Positions 47,282-55,909 of a DNA stretch of 64,000 nt are shown here, one piece after another. Source of the stretch: Salinarchaeum sp. Harcht-Bsk1 (GTDB taxonomy: Archaea > Halobacteriota > Halobacteria > Halobacteriales > Salinarchaeaceae); the NCBI RefSeq assembly GCF_000403645.1, contig NC_021313.1, positions 682,001-746,000 of the forward strand, read 5' to 3'. Below the pieces are notes generated by a model, which ran no database searches, was not told the DNA's origin, and saw only the letters and a list, made by a program, of their open reading frames with translations. Within the stretch, counting starts at the first letter, position 1, and each line of letters begins with the position of its first letter. The position numbers and the translations under genes were made by a program.

Positions 47282-47953
47282 ATGTCTACCGAGCCAGCCC
47301 CCACAGATCTCACGATTGCCTGTCACGTCCGTCCGACGCTCGTCCTCGAACCGATCGACGCGAAGATCGAGACGCTCCGCCAGTGTGAGCGCGACGGCAC
47401 CATCGACTCCCTGCTCCTCCGGAGCTGGCCCGGCGAGGTGGCGATGCTCGAGGACACGCCACACCCCGAGGTCCTCGACCAGTACGACCGCTTCACCGAC
47501 TGGGCCGATCGCGCCGACGTGAGCATCCACCCGCCGTTCCAGACCCGGGAGACGACCTCCATCGCGTCCGAGCGCACCATCGACCGCCTCGTCACGCCGA
47601 CGATCTGTCTCGCCGTCTACGACCGCGACCGGCTGGTCGGCGTCTTCCCCCACAGCGACGGCGAGACGACCTACACCGTCCCGGAAGCCATCGCGTCGCT
47701 CCGGACCGGCGAACTCCCGGAAGCACTGCTCCGACGCGGCGGCGTCGCCGAGCGGACCACCCCGCGGCCGGCAACGGCGCCACCGAGCGGCGACCTGCCC
47801 TCGTGGAACCGCCCCACGATGGCTGCGGGCGAATCGCGACCCGCCTGCCCGGACTGTGGCGACGACCTGACGAACGTGCAGGGGATCCTCGATTGCGACG
47901 GCTGCGAGTGGATCGGTGCGGACCGAACCATCCCGCTCGTCACCGGGCGCTGA
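47282..47953 (+). CDS. hypothetical protein with C-terminal zinc ribbon
   Basis: 223 residues. The first 150 residues form an unrecognised alpha/beta domain (LTIACHVRPTLVLEPIDAK, TICLAVYDRDRLVGVFPHS); after a Pro/Thr-rich linker the C-terminal CPDCGDDL...CDGCEW (C189, C192, C205, C208) is a zinc ribbon. Zinc ribbons at the end often contact nucleic acid or a partner protein. A TTTTATG box near 47225 gives a leader of about 28 nt. I do not recognise the family. Confidence 0.75.
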   Translation: MSTEPAPTDLTIACHVRPTLVLEPIDAKIETLRQCERDGTIDSLLLRSWPGEVAMLEDTPHPEVLDQYDRFTDWADRADVSIHPPFQTRETTSIASERTIDRLVTPTICLAVYDRDRLVGVFPHSDGETTYTVPEAIASLRTGELPEALLRRGGVAERTTPRPATAPPSGDLPSWNRPTMAAGESRPACPDCGDDLTNVQGILDCDGCEWIGADRTIPLVTGR

Positions 47954-48000
47954 TCGCTCCCTTCTCGACCGATTACCACCGACGCGTCCGGCTCGTCCAT

Positions 48001-49026
48001 TCAGGTGGTGGTTAGCTCTGCATCCTCATCGAGGAGGAGTTCCAGAATCGTCACCGTGAGTCCCAGCACGACCGGGCCCACGAACAGGCCCATGAAGCCG
48101 AAGACGGCGACGCCGCCGAAGATGCCCAGCACGAGCAGGCCGGAGTTGAGGCCGGCGCCCCGTTGCATCGCGAGCGGCCTGACGACGTTGTCCGAGCCGC
48201 TGACGATCACCGCGCCGTAGACGCCGAGTGCGAGCGCGGCAGTCGGTCGGCCCTCCGCCGCGAGCAGGAGCGTCGCCGGAATCCAGACGATCGAGGCGCC
48301 GATCAACGGGAGCAAGGAGAGGAAGAAGGTCACGACGCCCCAGAAGACGAGGTCGTCGAACCCCAGTACCAGGAAGCCGAGGACCGTGAGCACCGCCTGG
48401 AGACCGGCGACGACGATGGTTCCCACGACCGCCGACCAGAGCAGGTCGTCGGTGCGGGCGACGAGGTGGTCGGTCGTCGCCGCGTCCAGCGGCAGCGTCT
48501 CGCGGATCCACGCCACGAGCCGGTCGCCGTCCCTGAGGAAGTAAAAGAGCGCGAAGGTGAACACGAAGGCGTTGACGAGGAGGGCCGGGATGCCGGCGAG
48601 AAACCCGTACAGGCCACCGACGAGGCCGGAGAAGGCTCGCCGTGCCACCTCGCCCAGTTGCTGTTCAAACGACGAGAGGTCGCGCTCGACGCCGAGGTAG
48701 TCCCGGAGGAGGGTCTCGAGGAACGCGTCGTCCGGAATCGACGCCGTCTCCGCCAGCGCGACCGCCTGTTCGATGGCGATTCGCAGGACCAGCACGACCG
48801 GCACGAGCACGAGGAGCAACAGGAGGAACACCGTCACGAGCGCGCCCGCTGTCGGCCCCAGCCGACGAGAGAGCCGGTCGCTGACTGGCACGAGGAGAAA
48901 CGCCAGCAGGCCCGCCGCGAGAATCGCCTGGAAGAAGGGGAACACGAGCGCCACGGACAGCAGGCCGAAGACGACGAAGAGGAGCAGGAGAACGGCGTTC
49001 TCGGAGAGCCACTCGAAGTCGGTCAT
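48001..49026 (-). CDS. AI-2E family transporter (PerM/YdiK-like)
   Basis: 341 residues, eight helices. Family stretches LAGIPALLVNAFVFTFALFY and GFMGLFVGPVVLGLTVTILE. Members move small solutes or ions; substrate unknown. The ATG with complement at 49024-49026 begins just before helix 1. The 291-nt spacer to hmgA holds nothing I can support. Confidence 0.88.
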   Translation of the reverse strand: MTDFEWLSENAVLLLLFVVFGLLSVALVFPFFQAILAAGLLAFLLVPVSDRLSRRLGPTAGALVTVFLLLLLVLVPVVLVLRIAIEQAVALAETASIPDDAFLETLLRDYLGVERDLSSFEQQLGEVARRAFSGLVGGLYGFLAGIPALLVNAFVFTFALFYFLRDGDRLVAWIRETLPLDAATTDHLVARTDDLLWSAVVGTIVVAGLQAVLTVLGFLVLGFDDLVFWGVVTFFLSLLPLIGASIVWIPATLLLAAEGRPTAALALGVYGAVIVSGSDNVVRPLAMQRGAGLNSGLLVLGIFGGVAVFGFMGLFVGPVVLGLTVTILELLLDEDAELTTT

Positions 49027-49317
49027 CGCGACCGGCCCTCCTGCACGGCACGGGCCCGCGAGGCGGCCGCTGGGCGGATTCGGGGCGCTGCCGGCCGGTC
49101 CGGGAGATGACCGTCGATCGCCCGAGCATCGACGGTATCCATGCCGTGAGCCAGGGCGAATGCGGGCTTCGTTACTCGGAGATTTCCCGGCGGAAGCGAC
49201 GGCGAGTCCGCTGAACGGCGTCACGGACGCCGAGCAATCGGTGGCTATCGACCGCCGGCAGAATCGGTTCTGACGTCGGCGCGTCGGCTGCCGGCCACCC
49301 GCTACCGACCAGACCGA

Positions 49318-50568
49318 CTACCGGCCCAGTTCCTCGTGGGCAGAAGAGAGGTGCCGCGAGGCCAGCGCGGCGAGCAGGGAGAGTTCGCCCGCCAGCGCAC
49401 CCGCTGCGATGACCTCGGCGAGGGCGTCGCCGTTCGATCCCGGCGGATCGCCACCGCCGCCGAAGCCCAGCACCTCGAGGGCCTCGGACTGGGTCGCGAG
49501 GTTGGTCCCACCGCCGACGGTTCCGACTTCGAGGCTCGCCAGCGAGACGCTCGCGTAGAGTTCGTCGCCGCGGTCCTCGATCGTCGTGATCGCGTTCGAG
49601 CCCTCGACGACCTGGGCGGCGTCCTGGCCCGTCGCGAGGTACGCCGCGGCGACGACGTTCGCGGCGTGGGCGTTGAACCCGAGCGCGCCGGCCTTCGCCG
49701 AGCCGATCAGGTTCTTCCGGGTGTTCGCCTCCTCGATCGCGGCGGGCGTCGTGCCGAGGCGCTCCTCGACGAGTTCGGTGGGGATGGTCACGTCCGCGAC
49801 GACCGTGCGGCCACGGCCCTCCACTGCGTTGATCGCGGCAGGCTTCTTGTCCGAACAGAGGTTCCCCGAGAGCGCGACGAGGTCGGCCGGGGTCTCGTCC
49901 TCGACGAGTCCGGCGGCCTCGCGCGTCGCGATCGTCGCCATGTTCATCCCCATCGCGTCTTTGGTGTCGTAGACGAATCGCAGGAAGACGGAGTCGCCCA
50001 CGACGTAGGGGTCGACCGCGGTGAGTTCACCGTGGCTCGTGGTGGATTCGGCGGCCTCCCGCAGGTCGGCTTCGTGCTCGTCGACCCACTCGACGACCTG
50101 CTCGGCCTCGGCGATCCCTGCGACGCGGAACACCGGTGCGCGCGTCATTCCGTTCTCAACGACGCGGGCGTCTGCACCGCCGGACTCAGTAATGACGCTG
50201 GCGCCGCGATTGACCGAGGCGACCAGCGCGCCCTCCGTCGTCGCGAGCGGAAGGTAGTGTTCCGGTGGGCCGTTCGGGTCGTCCACGGCGTCGGTCGCCG
50301 CCGCGCTCGCGGCACCGCCGTCGACCGCGAGTGGCCCGACGACGCCCATCGGGACCTGCGCTGCGCCGAGCATGTTCTCGATGTTCGGCTCGGCCTGCCC
50401 GGCCGGGAAGGCGTACTCGCCGACGGCCTCGAGGTCGGCGCCGGTCTCGGCCTCGATCACCAGCCGGCGGGCCGTCGCGGCCGCGTCGGCGTCGGCCTGG
50501 TCATCGAGTTCGTAGAGTCGGAGCTCACCGTCGAGCACGCGGTCGGCGAGGTCCTGGGGGTCTGTCAT
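49318..50568 (-). CDS. hmgA: 3-hydroxy-3-methylglutaryl-CoA reductase, class I
   Basis: 416 residues. Substrate loop ENMLGAAQVPMGVVGP, catalytic Glu in TTEGALVASVNRG, Lys in SDKKPAAIN, NADPH/catalytic DAMGMNM, and GTVGGGTNLATQSEALEV with the family's late His and flanking residues in RHLSS. It makes mevalonate for isoprenoid ether lipids, menaquinone and carotenoids. Class I fits archaea. No other mevalonate gene is adjacent. Confidence 0.96.
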   Translation of the reverse strand: MTDPQDLADRVLDGELRLYELDDQADADAAATARRLVIEAETGADLEAVGEYAFPAGQAEPNIENMLGAAQVPMGVVGPLAVDGGAASAAATDAVDDPNGPPEHYLPLATTEGALVASVNRGASVITESGGADARVVENGMTRAPVFRVAGIAEAEQVVEWVDEHEADLREAAESTTSHGELTAVDPYVVGDSVFLRFVYDTKDAMGMNMATIATREAAGLVEDETPADLVALSGNLCSDKKPAAINAVEGRGRTVVADVTIPTELVEERLGTTPAAIEEANTRKNLIGSAKAGALGFNAHAANVVAAAYLATGQDAAQVVEGSNAITTIEDRGDELYASVSLASLEVGTVGGGTNLATQSEALEVLGFGGGGDPPGSNGDALAEVIAAGALAGELSLLAALASRHLSSAHEELGR

Positions 50569-50665
50569 GGGCGATGCGTCGGTGGCCCGGGGCCTAAGGG
50601 TTGCTCTTCCGGGTAGCAGGCTCGGAATCGCTGGAATCGATCGCCGGGCGGGCCGGGCCTCGATG

Positions 50666-51340
50666 CTACGTTTCGGTTTCCTCGTGGTCGTCGCCCGACG
50701 GATCGTCTGACTCGGGGAACGCCTCGTGGTCAACGTCGTCGGCGAACCGTGCGAGGATCCCGAGCATCCGTTCGACGGGGAACTGCTCGAAGAGCTCCAG
50801 CGAGACGGCGAACTGCCGATAGAGCGACTGGAGGTCGCGCACCCGTTCGAGATTGTCGGCGATCGTTGCCGCGCGCTCGGGGTCGGCGGCTCGCTCCGCG
50901 GCGTCGAGAGCGGCTTCGAGTTCGCGTTCCGACTCGCTCAGCGTCCGGCGCATCAGTTCCACCTCCCGGCGGCCGGCGTCCTGCATCGCCTGCCGCATCG
51001 CGTACCAGATGTCTCGCTCGGCCTCGAAGTAGGACTTCCTGCCGCCGCCGGCACCGCTCACGCGGCGCGCGAAGTAGATTTCCTCGAGGCTGTTGGTGAC
51101 GTCGCTGACCGTCGACTTCGCGTACCCGCTTCGCTCGGCGAGCACGTCCAGCGAGAGCGGCTCCTCCGCGAAGTAGAGCAGTCCGTAGATCCGCCCCGCA
51201 CTTCGCGGGAGGCCGTACATCGTGGCGGCCTGTTCCATCGCGGCGATGACGTCGTTGCGGGCGTTCGCGACCGCCTCGTCGACGTCCTCGCCGCCCTCGC
51301 AGGCCGGTCCCGGCTCCGCCAGCGCGTCGTCCTCGCTCAT
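50666..51340 (-). CDS. GbsR/MarR-type transcriptional regulator
   Basis: 224 residues. A winged helix (MYGLPRSAGRIYGLLYF, then LAERSGYAKSTVSDVTNSLE) followed by helical oligomerisation segments. It is divergent from a three-gene ABC exporter, with only 53 nt between start codons, so it probably controls that operon and itself. Relatives of GbsR act as osmotic or toxic-compound sensors. The ATG is 25-28 nt from a T-rich box in the shared region. Confidence 0.88.
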   Translation of the reverse strand: MSEDDALAEPGPACEGGEDVDEAVANARNDVIAAMEQAATMYGLPRSAGRIYGLLYFAEEPLSLDVLAERSGYAKSTVSDVTNSLEEIYFARRVSGAGGGRKSYFEAERDIWYAMRQAMQDAGRREVELMRRTLSESERELEAALDAAERAADPERAATIADNLERVRDLQSLYRQFAVSLELFEQFPVERMLGILARFADDVDHEAFPESDDPSGDDHEETET

Positions 51341-51360
51341 ACGCACACAACGACCGAAAG

Positions 51361-51391
51361 CAGTAAAAACCGCACGTTCGGAACGTTCGGT
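51361..51391. promoter_or_regulatory. divergent promoter/operator for regulator and ABC exporter
   Basis: An A-rich stretch (51363-51368) serves as a box about 28 nt from both starts (51340 minus, 51394 plus). Next to it the palindrome CGTTC-G-GAACG (51375-51385) overlaps a direct repeat ACGTTCGG (51374-51381 and 51383-51390). One bound regulator dimer could block both leaderless promoters. Confidence 0.55.
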
Positions 51392-51393
51392 AA

Positions 51394-52206
51394 ATGCCGA
51401 ATATAGATGCTCGAGTTGCGGTGGCCGACGGCGGATCGGCGTCTGACGGCGGAGCAGCGTCCGACAACGACGACCTCGCGATCCGAGCGAGTGGCATCGA
51501 CAAGGCCTACGACTCCTGGTTCCCCTGGGAGCCCACCGTCGAGGTGCTCGACGACGCCGCGATCGAGATCGAGCGCGGTGAACTGGTCGGCATCGTCGGC
51601 GAGAACGGCTCCGGCAAGTCCACGCTGATGCAGATCCTCGTCGGCGCGCTCGCCCCCGACGCGGGGACCGTCGAACGGGGCGGCACCGTCGGCTGGTGTC
51701 CACAGGACCCGCTCCTGTACGACAGGCTGACGGTCCGGGAGACGATGCGCCTCTTCGGGGAAGCCTACGGACTCGACGAGGACCGACGGAGGGAGCGCGT
51801 CGACTGGCTCACCGACCGTCTCGACTTCGCGAAGTACCTCGACACCAGGATCGACCGACTGAGCGGCGGGAACCGCCAGAAAGTGAACCTCTCGGTGGCG
51901 CTGCTGCACGATCCGGACGTCCTCCTGCTGGACGAGCCCTACACCGGCTTCGACTGGGAGACGTACCTCGCGTTCTGGGAGCTGACGGACGAACTGGCGG
52001 CGGCGGGCACCGCAATCGCGATCATCAGTCACTTCGTCGAGGACCGGGACCGCTTCGACGCGATCTACGAACTCCGGGACGGTGGGCTCCGCGAGGACGG
52101 ACGGAAGGACGGCCGGGAGGAGGCGGCCGAGCACGCCGACTCGGCAGTCCCGGGCAGTGCCGGCGACGCAGCACAGGTCGATCGGTCGTCGGAGGTGACG
52201 GACTGA
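51394..52206 (+). CDS. ABC transporter ATP-binding protein
   Basis: 270 residues. Walker A GENGSGKS, signature LSGGNRQKVNL, Walker B VLLLDEP, and H-loop IISHF. First gene of an operon with two membrane proteins. The C-terminus has an acidic tail. The exporter subfamily resembles drug or lipid exporters with separate permeases. The first 30 residues are low-complexity. Confidence 0.94.
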   Translation: MPNIDARVAVADGGSASDGGAASDNDDLAIRASGIDKAYDSWFPWEPTVEVLDDAAIEIERGELVGIVGENGSGKSTLMQILVGALAPDAGTVERGGTVGWCPQDPLLYDRLTVRETMRLFGEAYGLDEDRRRERVDWLTDRLDFAKYLDTRIDRLSGGNRQKVNLSVALLHDPDVLLLDEPYTGFDWETYLAFWELTDELAAAGTAIAIISHFVEDRDRFDAIYELRDGGLREDGRKDGREEAAEHADSAVPGSAGDAAQVDRSSEVTD

Positions 52207-52934
52207 TGGGCGCCGTCGGTCGCCAGCGAGCGGCCGTCGCCGCCGGCATCCGCTCGACGCTCCGGGAGCCGACGACGGTCGTCCTCCTGCTCGCGCTGCC
52301 GCCGCTCGTCGTCGCCGTCTTCGACGTCGCGCTGGCGACCTACGGCGCGGCCCCGGGCATCGAGGTCGGCGCGACGGAGGCCGAGCGGGGCGGCGCGCTG
52401 TTCTCGACGGCGTTCCTCGCCGGACTGCTCGGCGTCTTCCAGATCGTCGGGGCCGCGGAGGCCGACGGCCGCCTCGTCGTCTGTGGCTACCGCCCCGCAG
52501 AGGTCGTCGGGGCCCGTCTCGTCGCGATCGGGCTTGCGAGCCTGCTCGTCACCGGGATCACGTACGCCACGTTCGCGTGGATGAGCCCGGAGGCGATCGC
52601 CGCGCCAGGCCTCGCGATCCTCGCCCTCTTCCTGGCCGCCACGACCTACGCACTCGTCGGCGTGATCGTCGGGACGGTGATCGGCCGGGAGCTGGAGGGC
52701 TCCCTGCTCCTCGTGTTCGTCGCCGACTTCGACTCGTTCACCTCGCTGGGCGTGATCCCGACCGAGTCCGAACTCCTCGAGTATACGCCGCTGGAGCGAC
52801 CCGCGCGGTTGCTCGCCGACGCCGTCACGAGGGGGACGATCCAGACCGGCGACCTGCTCGGTGCGATCGCGTACCTCGTGGTGTTGCTCGGGATCGCAGT
52901 CGCCGTCGTCGAGTTCCGGGGTGACCTGGTGTGA
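52206..52934 (+). CDS. ABC transporter permease 1
   Basis: 242 residues with about six helices (ABC-2-like layout). Its ATG overlaps the ATPase stop by one base (TGATG), so translation is coupled. It and the next gene share the short cytoplasmic motif DGRLVVCGYRPAEVVGARL / DGRLQIAGYRPVELLAARL, showing they are paralogous and likely form a heterodimer. Confidence 0.88.
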   Translation: MGAVGRQRAAVAAGIRSTLREPTTVVLLLALPPLVVAVFDVALATYGAAPGIEVGATEAERGGALFSTAFLAGLLGVFQIVGAAEADGRLVVCGYRPAEVVGARLVAIGLASLLVTGITYATFAWMSPEAIAAPGLAILALFLAATTYALVGVIVGTVIGRELEGSLLLVFVADFDSFTSLGVIPTESELLEYTPLERPARLLADAVTRGTIQTGDLLGAIAYLVVLLGIAVAVVEFRGDLV

Positions 52935-53758
52935 GCGCGGACGCCGACGCCTCCTCGGGCGCGGCGACGGGTCGGCCGGGGGGCGAAACGGGCCGCCCGG
53001 GGGACGAAACTGCGGCTGACTCACTCCGGCGTACGGGATTCGCGGCCTGGATCGAGGCGGTGCAGGTCCGTCGGGATCCCCTGTTGCTCGTCCTCCTCGT
53101 CGCGTTGCCGGCCTACTTCGTTGGCGCGTGGGGCGTGATCGTCCCCGACGCGACGATGACCGCGTCGATTCCCTCGGGCGAGGGAGCCCAGACGGTCCAG
53201 GCCTCGATGCCGGAGCTGATCGTCGCGATCATCGCGCCGGTGGCCGGCGCGCTGGTGGTCGGAATCACCGCGCTGTTCGTCGTCCAGCGCTCCCGCGACG
53301 TCGACGGTCGGCTCCAGATCGCTGGCTACCGACCGGTCGAACTGCTCGCGGCCCGCCTGTCGCTCCTCGGCGGGATCGCCGTGCTCGTCACCGTCGTCAC
53401 CATCGCTGCGAGCTGGATCCACCTCGTCCCCGAACACCCGCTCTGGTTCGGCCTCGCCGTGATGCTGGCAGGGGGCATCTACGGCGCGATCGGTGCAATG
53501 CTCGGGCTCGTGCTCGATCGGATGCCCGGCGTCTACTCCCTGCTGTTCGCACCGATCATCGACGTGATGATCCTCCAGAGTCCGCTCTCCGAGCAGCCCT
53601 GGTGGACGGCGTGGCTACCGGGCCACCACCCGGCGCAGCTCGCGGCGAGCGCCGCCCTCGCCGACTCCGTTGCAATCGAGCACGCCGCCGGGGGACTCGC
53701 GGCGCTGCTCGTGCTGGTCGGCGTCGTCGGGGTCGTGACGACCTATCGGATGCGCTGA
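52931..53758 (+). CDS. ABC transporter permease 2
   Basis: 275 residues with six helices and a 35-residue acidic N-terminus. It shares the DGRLQIAGYRPVELLAARL motif with permease 1. The GTG start overlaps the permease 1 stop (GTGA). The heterodimeric exporter's cargo is unknown; drug, peptide or lipid are possible. Confidence 0.87.
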   Translation: MSADADASSGAATGRPGGETGRPGDETAADSLRRTGFAAWIEAVQVRRDPLLLVLLVALPAYFVGAWGVIVPDATMTASIPSGEGAQTVQASMPELIVAIIAPVAGALVVGITALFVVQRSRDVDGRLQIAGYRPVELLAARLSLLGGIAVLVTVVTIAASWIHLVPEHPLWFGLAVMLAGGIYGAIGAMLGLVLDRMPGVYSLLFAPIIDVMILQSPLSEQPWWTAWLPGHHPAQLAASAALADSVAIEHAAGGLAALLVLVGVVGVVTTYRMR

Positions 53759-53874
53759 GCGGGACAACACTCGCGGGCGTCGCCGATGGGCCTCGGGTCG
53801 CCACACCGATCCAGAATTCTACAAAAATTCGCGTCCGGGAACGCCTACGTGAACGAGGCACGTAGCTTCGATCG

Positions 53875-55104
53875 ATGGGCCGACCGTCCACGTTCGCGCT
53901 CCGCTACTACGCCTATCGCGTCACCTCGGCAGCGGGGTTTACCGCTCCGATCTGGTACCTCTACCTCTACGCCAACGGCCTGTCCTACTTCGAGGTGGCC
54001 GTCGTCAACGCCGTCTGGTGGAGCGGGCTGCTCCTCTTCGAACTCCCGACTGGCTACGTCGGCGATCGGATCGGCCGCCGAGAGAGCCTGCTACTTGGCA
54101 CCGGGACCGTGACGGTCGCGACGCTCGCGATGATCCCCGCCAGCACACTCCCGGCCTTCGCCGTCGTTTTCGCGGTGTGGGCTGCCGGGCAGACGTTCCG
54201 GTCGGGCGCGGACGACGCCTGGCTCTACGACGGGCTCGACAAGGACGATTCGGACGCGACCTTCCTCCACCTACGGAGCCGCGGGACGGCCCTCGCGCTC
54301 GTGACGACCGGCGCGACCGCGCTGGTCGGCGGCTGGCTCGCCGAGGCGAACATCGAGTACACCTTCCTCGCGGCGGCGATCGTCTCGGCACTCGGATTGC
54401 CGATCCTCTGGACGTTCCCGGCGAGTCGCGATCCCGACGACGAGACGCTCGGGACGTTCGAGGCGCTGCCCGTCCTCCGCGAGGAACTCGGCCGGCCCGG
54501 CGTCCGGTCGTTCGTCCTGCTGATCGGCCTCTTCACGGGCGTCCACTGGGGCGTGAACTTCTTCGTCCAGCCGGTGTCGGTGGACCTCGGCGTCTCTAGA
54601 ACCGGACTCGGCGTGCTCTACGCCGGCTTCACCGGACTCGGAGCGCTCGGGAGCTACCGGGCGGAGTGGATCGCGGAGCGAATCGGGATCGACACCTGGT
54701 TCCGGGCCATCCCGGTCGGTCTCGCGGCGTTGCTGGTCGCCGTCGCGTTCCTGCCCGCACTCGCGATTCCGGCCTTCGTCGCGATTCGAACGGCCAAGAG
54801 CACCGCCACGCCGCTGGCCGCCGACTGGCTCAACGACCGGATCGGCAGCGTGGGTCGTGCGACCGTGCTCTCGGCGCAGGGGATGGTCGCGACGGCGCTG
54901 ACCGTACCCTTCGAACTGGGTGCGGGCAGCGTCGCCGAACTACTCGGCCCGCTCTCGACGGTCGCCCTGTTCGGCGCGGTGCTGGGCAGCTTGACGGTCG
55001 GGATTCTCGCACTCGGTCGGCCGTTCGCACGGTCCGTCGGGACGGATTCGTCGTGCAGTGAGAACCCAGCCGACGGCGGCGGCATCGCTGGGCGTTCGGG
55101 ATAG
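53875..55104 (+). CDS. MFS transporter
   Basis: 409 residues, 12 helices. GDRIGRRESLLLGTGT in the first half is the MFS loop motif; IRTAKSTATPLAADWLNDR lies in the second half. The layout resembles drug exporters (YwfA-like/Bcr-like). Its TATA region CTACAAAAATTC is about 50 nt upstream. No substrate can be assigned. Confidence 0.87.
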   Translation: MGRPSTFALRYYAYRVTSAAGFTAPIWYLYLYANGLSYFEVAVVNAVWWSGLLLFELPTGYVGDRIGRRESLLLGTGTVTVATLAMIPASTLPAFAVVFAVWAAGQTFRSGADDAWLYDGLDKDDSDATFLHLRSRGTALALVTTGATALVGGWLAEANIEYTFLAAAIVSALGLPILWTFPASRDPDDETLGTFEALPVLREELGRPGVRSFVLLIGLFTGVHWGVNFFVQPVSVDLGVSRTGLGVLYAGFTGLGALGSYRAEWIAERIGIDTWFRAIPVGLAALLVAVAFLPALAIPAFVAIRTAKSTATPLAADWLNDRIGSVGRATVLSAQGMVATALTVPFELGAGSVAELLGPLSTVALFGAVLGSLTVGILALGRPFARSVGTDSSCSENPADGGGIAGRSG

Positions 55105-55196
55105 CGGCAACGTCGAGTACGCGACCAGAATAGCGGCCGCGTCGAGTACGCGAGCAGAAAAGCGGGATAGCTGCCACGTCGAGTACGCGAGCAGGA
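55102..55196. repeat. 29-bp direct repeat, three copies
   Basis: Copies at 55102-55130, 55131-55159 and 55168-55196 (an 8-nt spacer before the third), with the shared core CGTCGAGTACGCGASCAG. It occupies the gap between the convergent MFS and membrane-anchored genes and starts inside the MFS stop region. The spacing is too short and the arms too similar to the spacer-free form for a CRISPR array. Confidence 0.75.
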
Positions 55197-55210
55197 ACGC
55201 GACTCCAGAC

Positions 55211-55864
55211 TCAGTTCTGGAGCGGGAAGCTGCCGAGTTCCACCGTTCGCTCGACCCGCTCGGTGCCGGTCGCCGTCTCGGTACTGGCGAGCACCTCGAA
55301 ACTGGCCGGCCGCTCGCCGGCCGGCATGCGCCAGGTGTGGTCGAGCGTCTGGGGCTCGCCCGGCGCGAGCCGTTCCGTGGCTACCGGGTCCGCGATGCGC
55401 TTCCCCTCGTCCGTGCGGAGTGCGCTCACGCGGAACGTGTAGGGGTCCTCGCCGGTGTTCTCGACGCGAATCCTCGCCTGGAACTCCCAGACGTTCTCGC
55501 CCGACACCACCACTGCACGACGCAGGATCTCGGGCGGGGGCGTCTCCGGCAGGATTTCGTCACCGATCTCCACTGCCGTGTCGGGATCGCCACCACTGTC
55601 GGATTCGTTGCCGCCCCCACCACCGCCGCCCAGCAGGAACGAGCGAAGCATCCGTAGCAAGGTCGCGCCCTCGACGAGGATCGGGATTCCGATCCCCAGC
55701 GCGACGAGGAGGCGGATGAGCCAGCGGCGATTGACGTCGTCCTGGCCCGCCGGTGCGACCGTGGTAGGTGCCGCTGACTCGTCCTCGCCGGCTGTGGAAT
55801 CTGCTCGCGTCGCTCCAGTATCGGCGTCTGACTCGTCGTCGGGCTCAGTGGGTGTGTCGGGCAT
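55211..55864 (-). CDS. membrane-anchored hypothetical protein
   Basis: 217 residues. A Glu/Asp/Thr-rich cytoplasmic N-terminus (1-45), one membrane helix (about 48-68), a Gly-rich linker, and an extracellular beta-rich domain (EFQARIRVENTGEDPYTFRV). I do not recognise it. It is cotranscribable with the ba3 oxidase operon (46 nt downstream of cbaA), which hints at a respiratory accessory role but proves nothing. Confidence 0.65.
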   Translation of the reverse strand: MPDTPTEPDDESDADTGATRADSTAGEDESAAPTTVAPAGQDDVNRRWLIRLLVALGIGIPILVEGATLLRMLRSFLLGGGGGGGNESDSGGDPDTAVEIGDEILPETPPPEILRRAVVVSGENVWEFQARIRVENTGEDPYTFRVSALRTDEGKRIADPVATERLAPGEPQTLDHTWRMPAGERPASFEVLASTETATGTERVERTVELGSFPLQN

Positions 55865-55909
55865 CGATGGAAACGGGAACGCGAATCGGTTCGCTACGGG
55901 CGTCGCAGC

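Noticed and set aside
49027-49317. Short plus-strand frame near 49150-49273
   Set aside because: Haloarchaeal-like in part but without promoter, motif or clear start; the spacer is left unassigned.
55102-55196. Possible CRISPR array
   Set aside because: Only three units, two directly abutting without spacer; no cas gene anywhere in the window.
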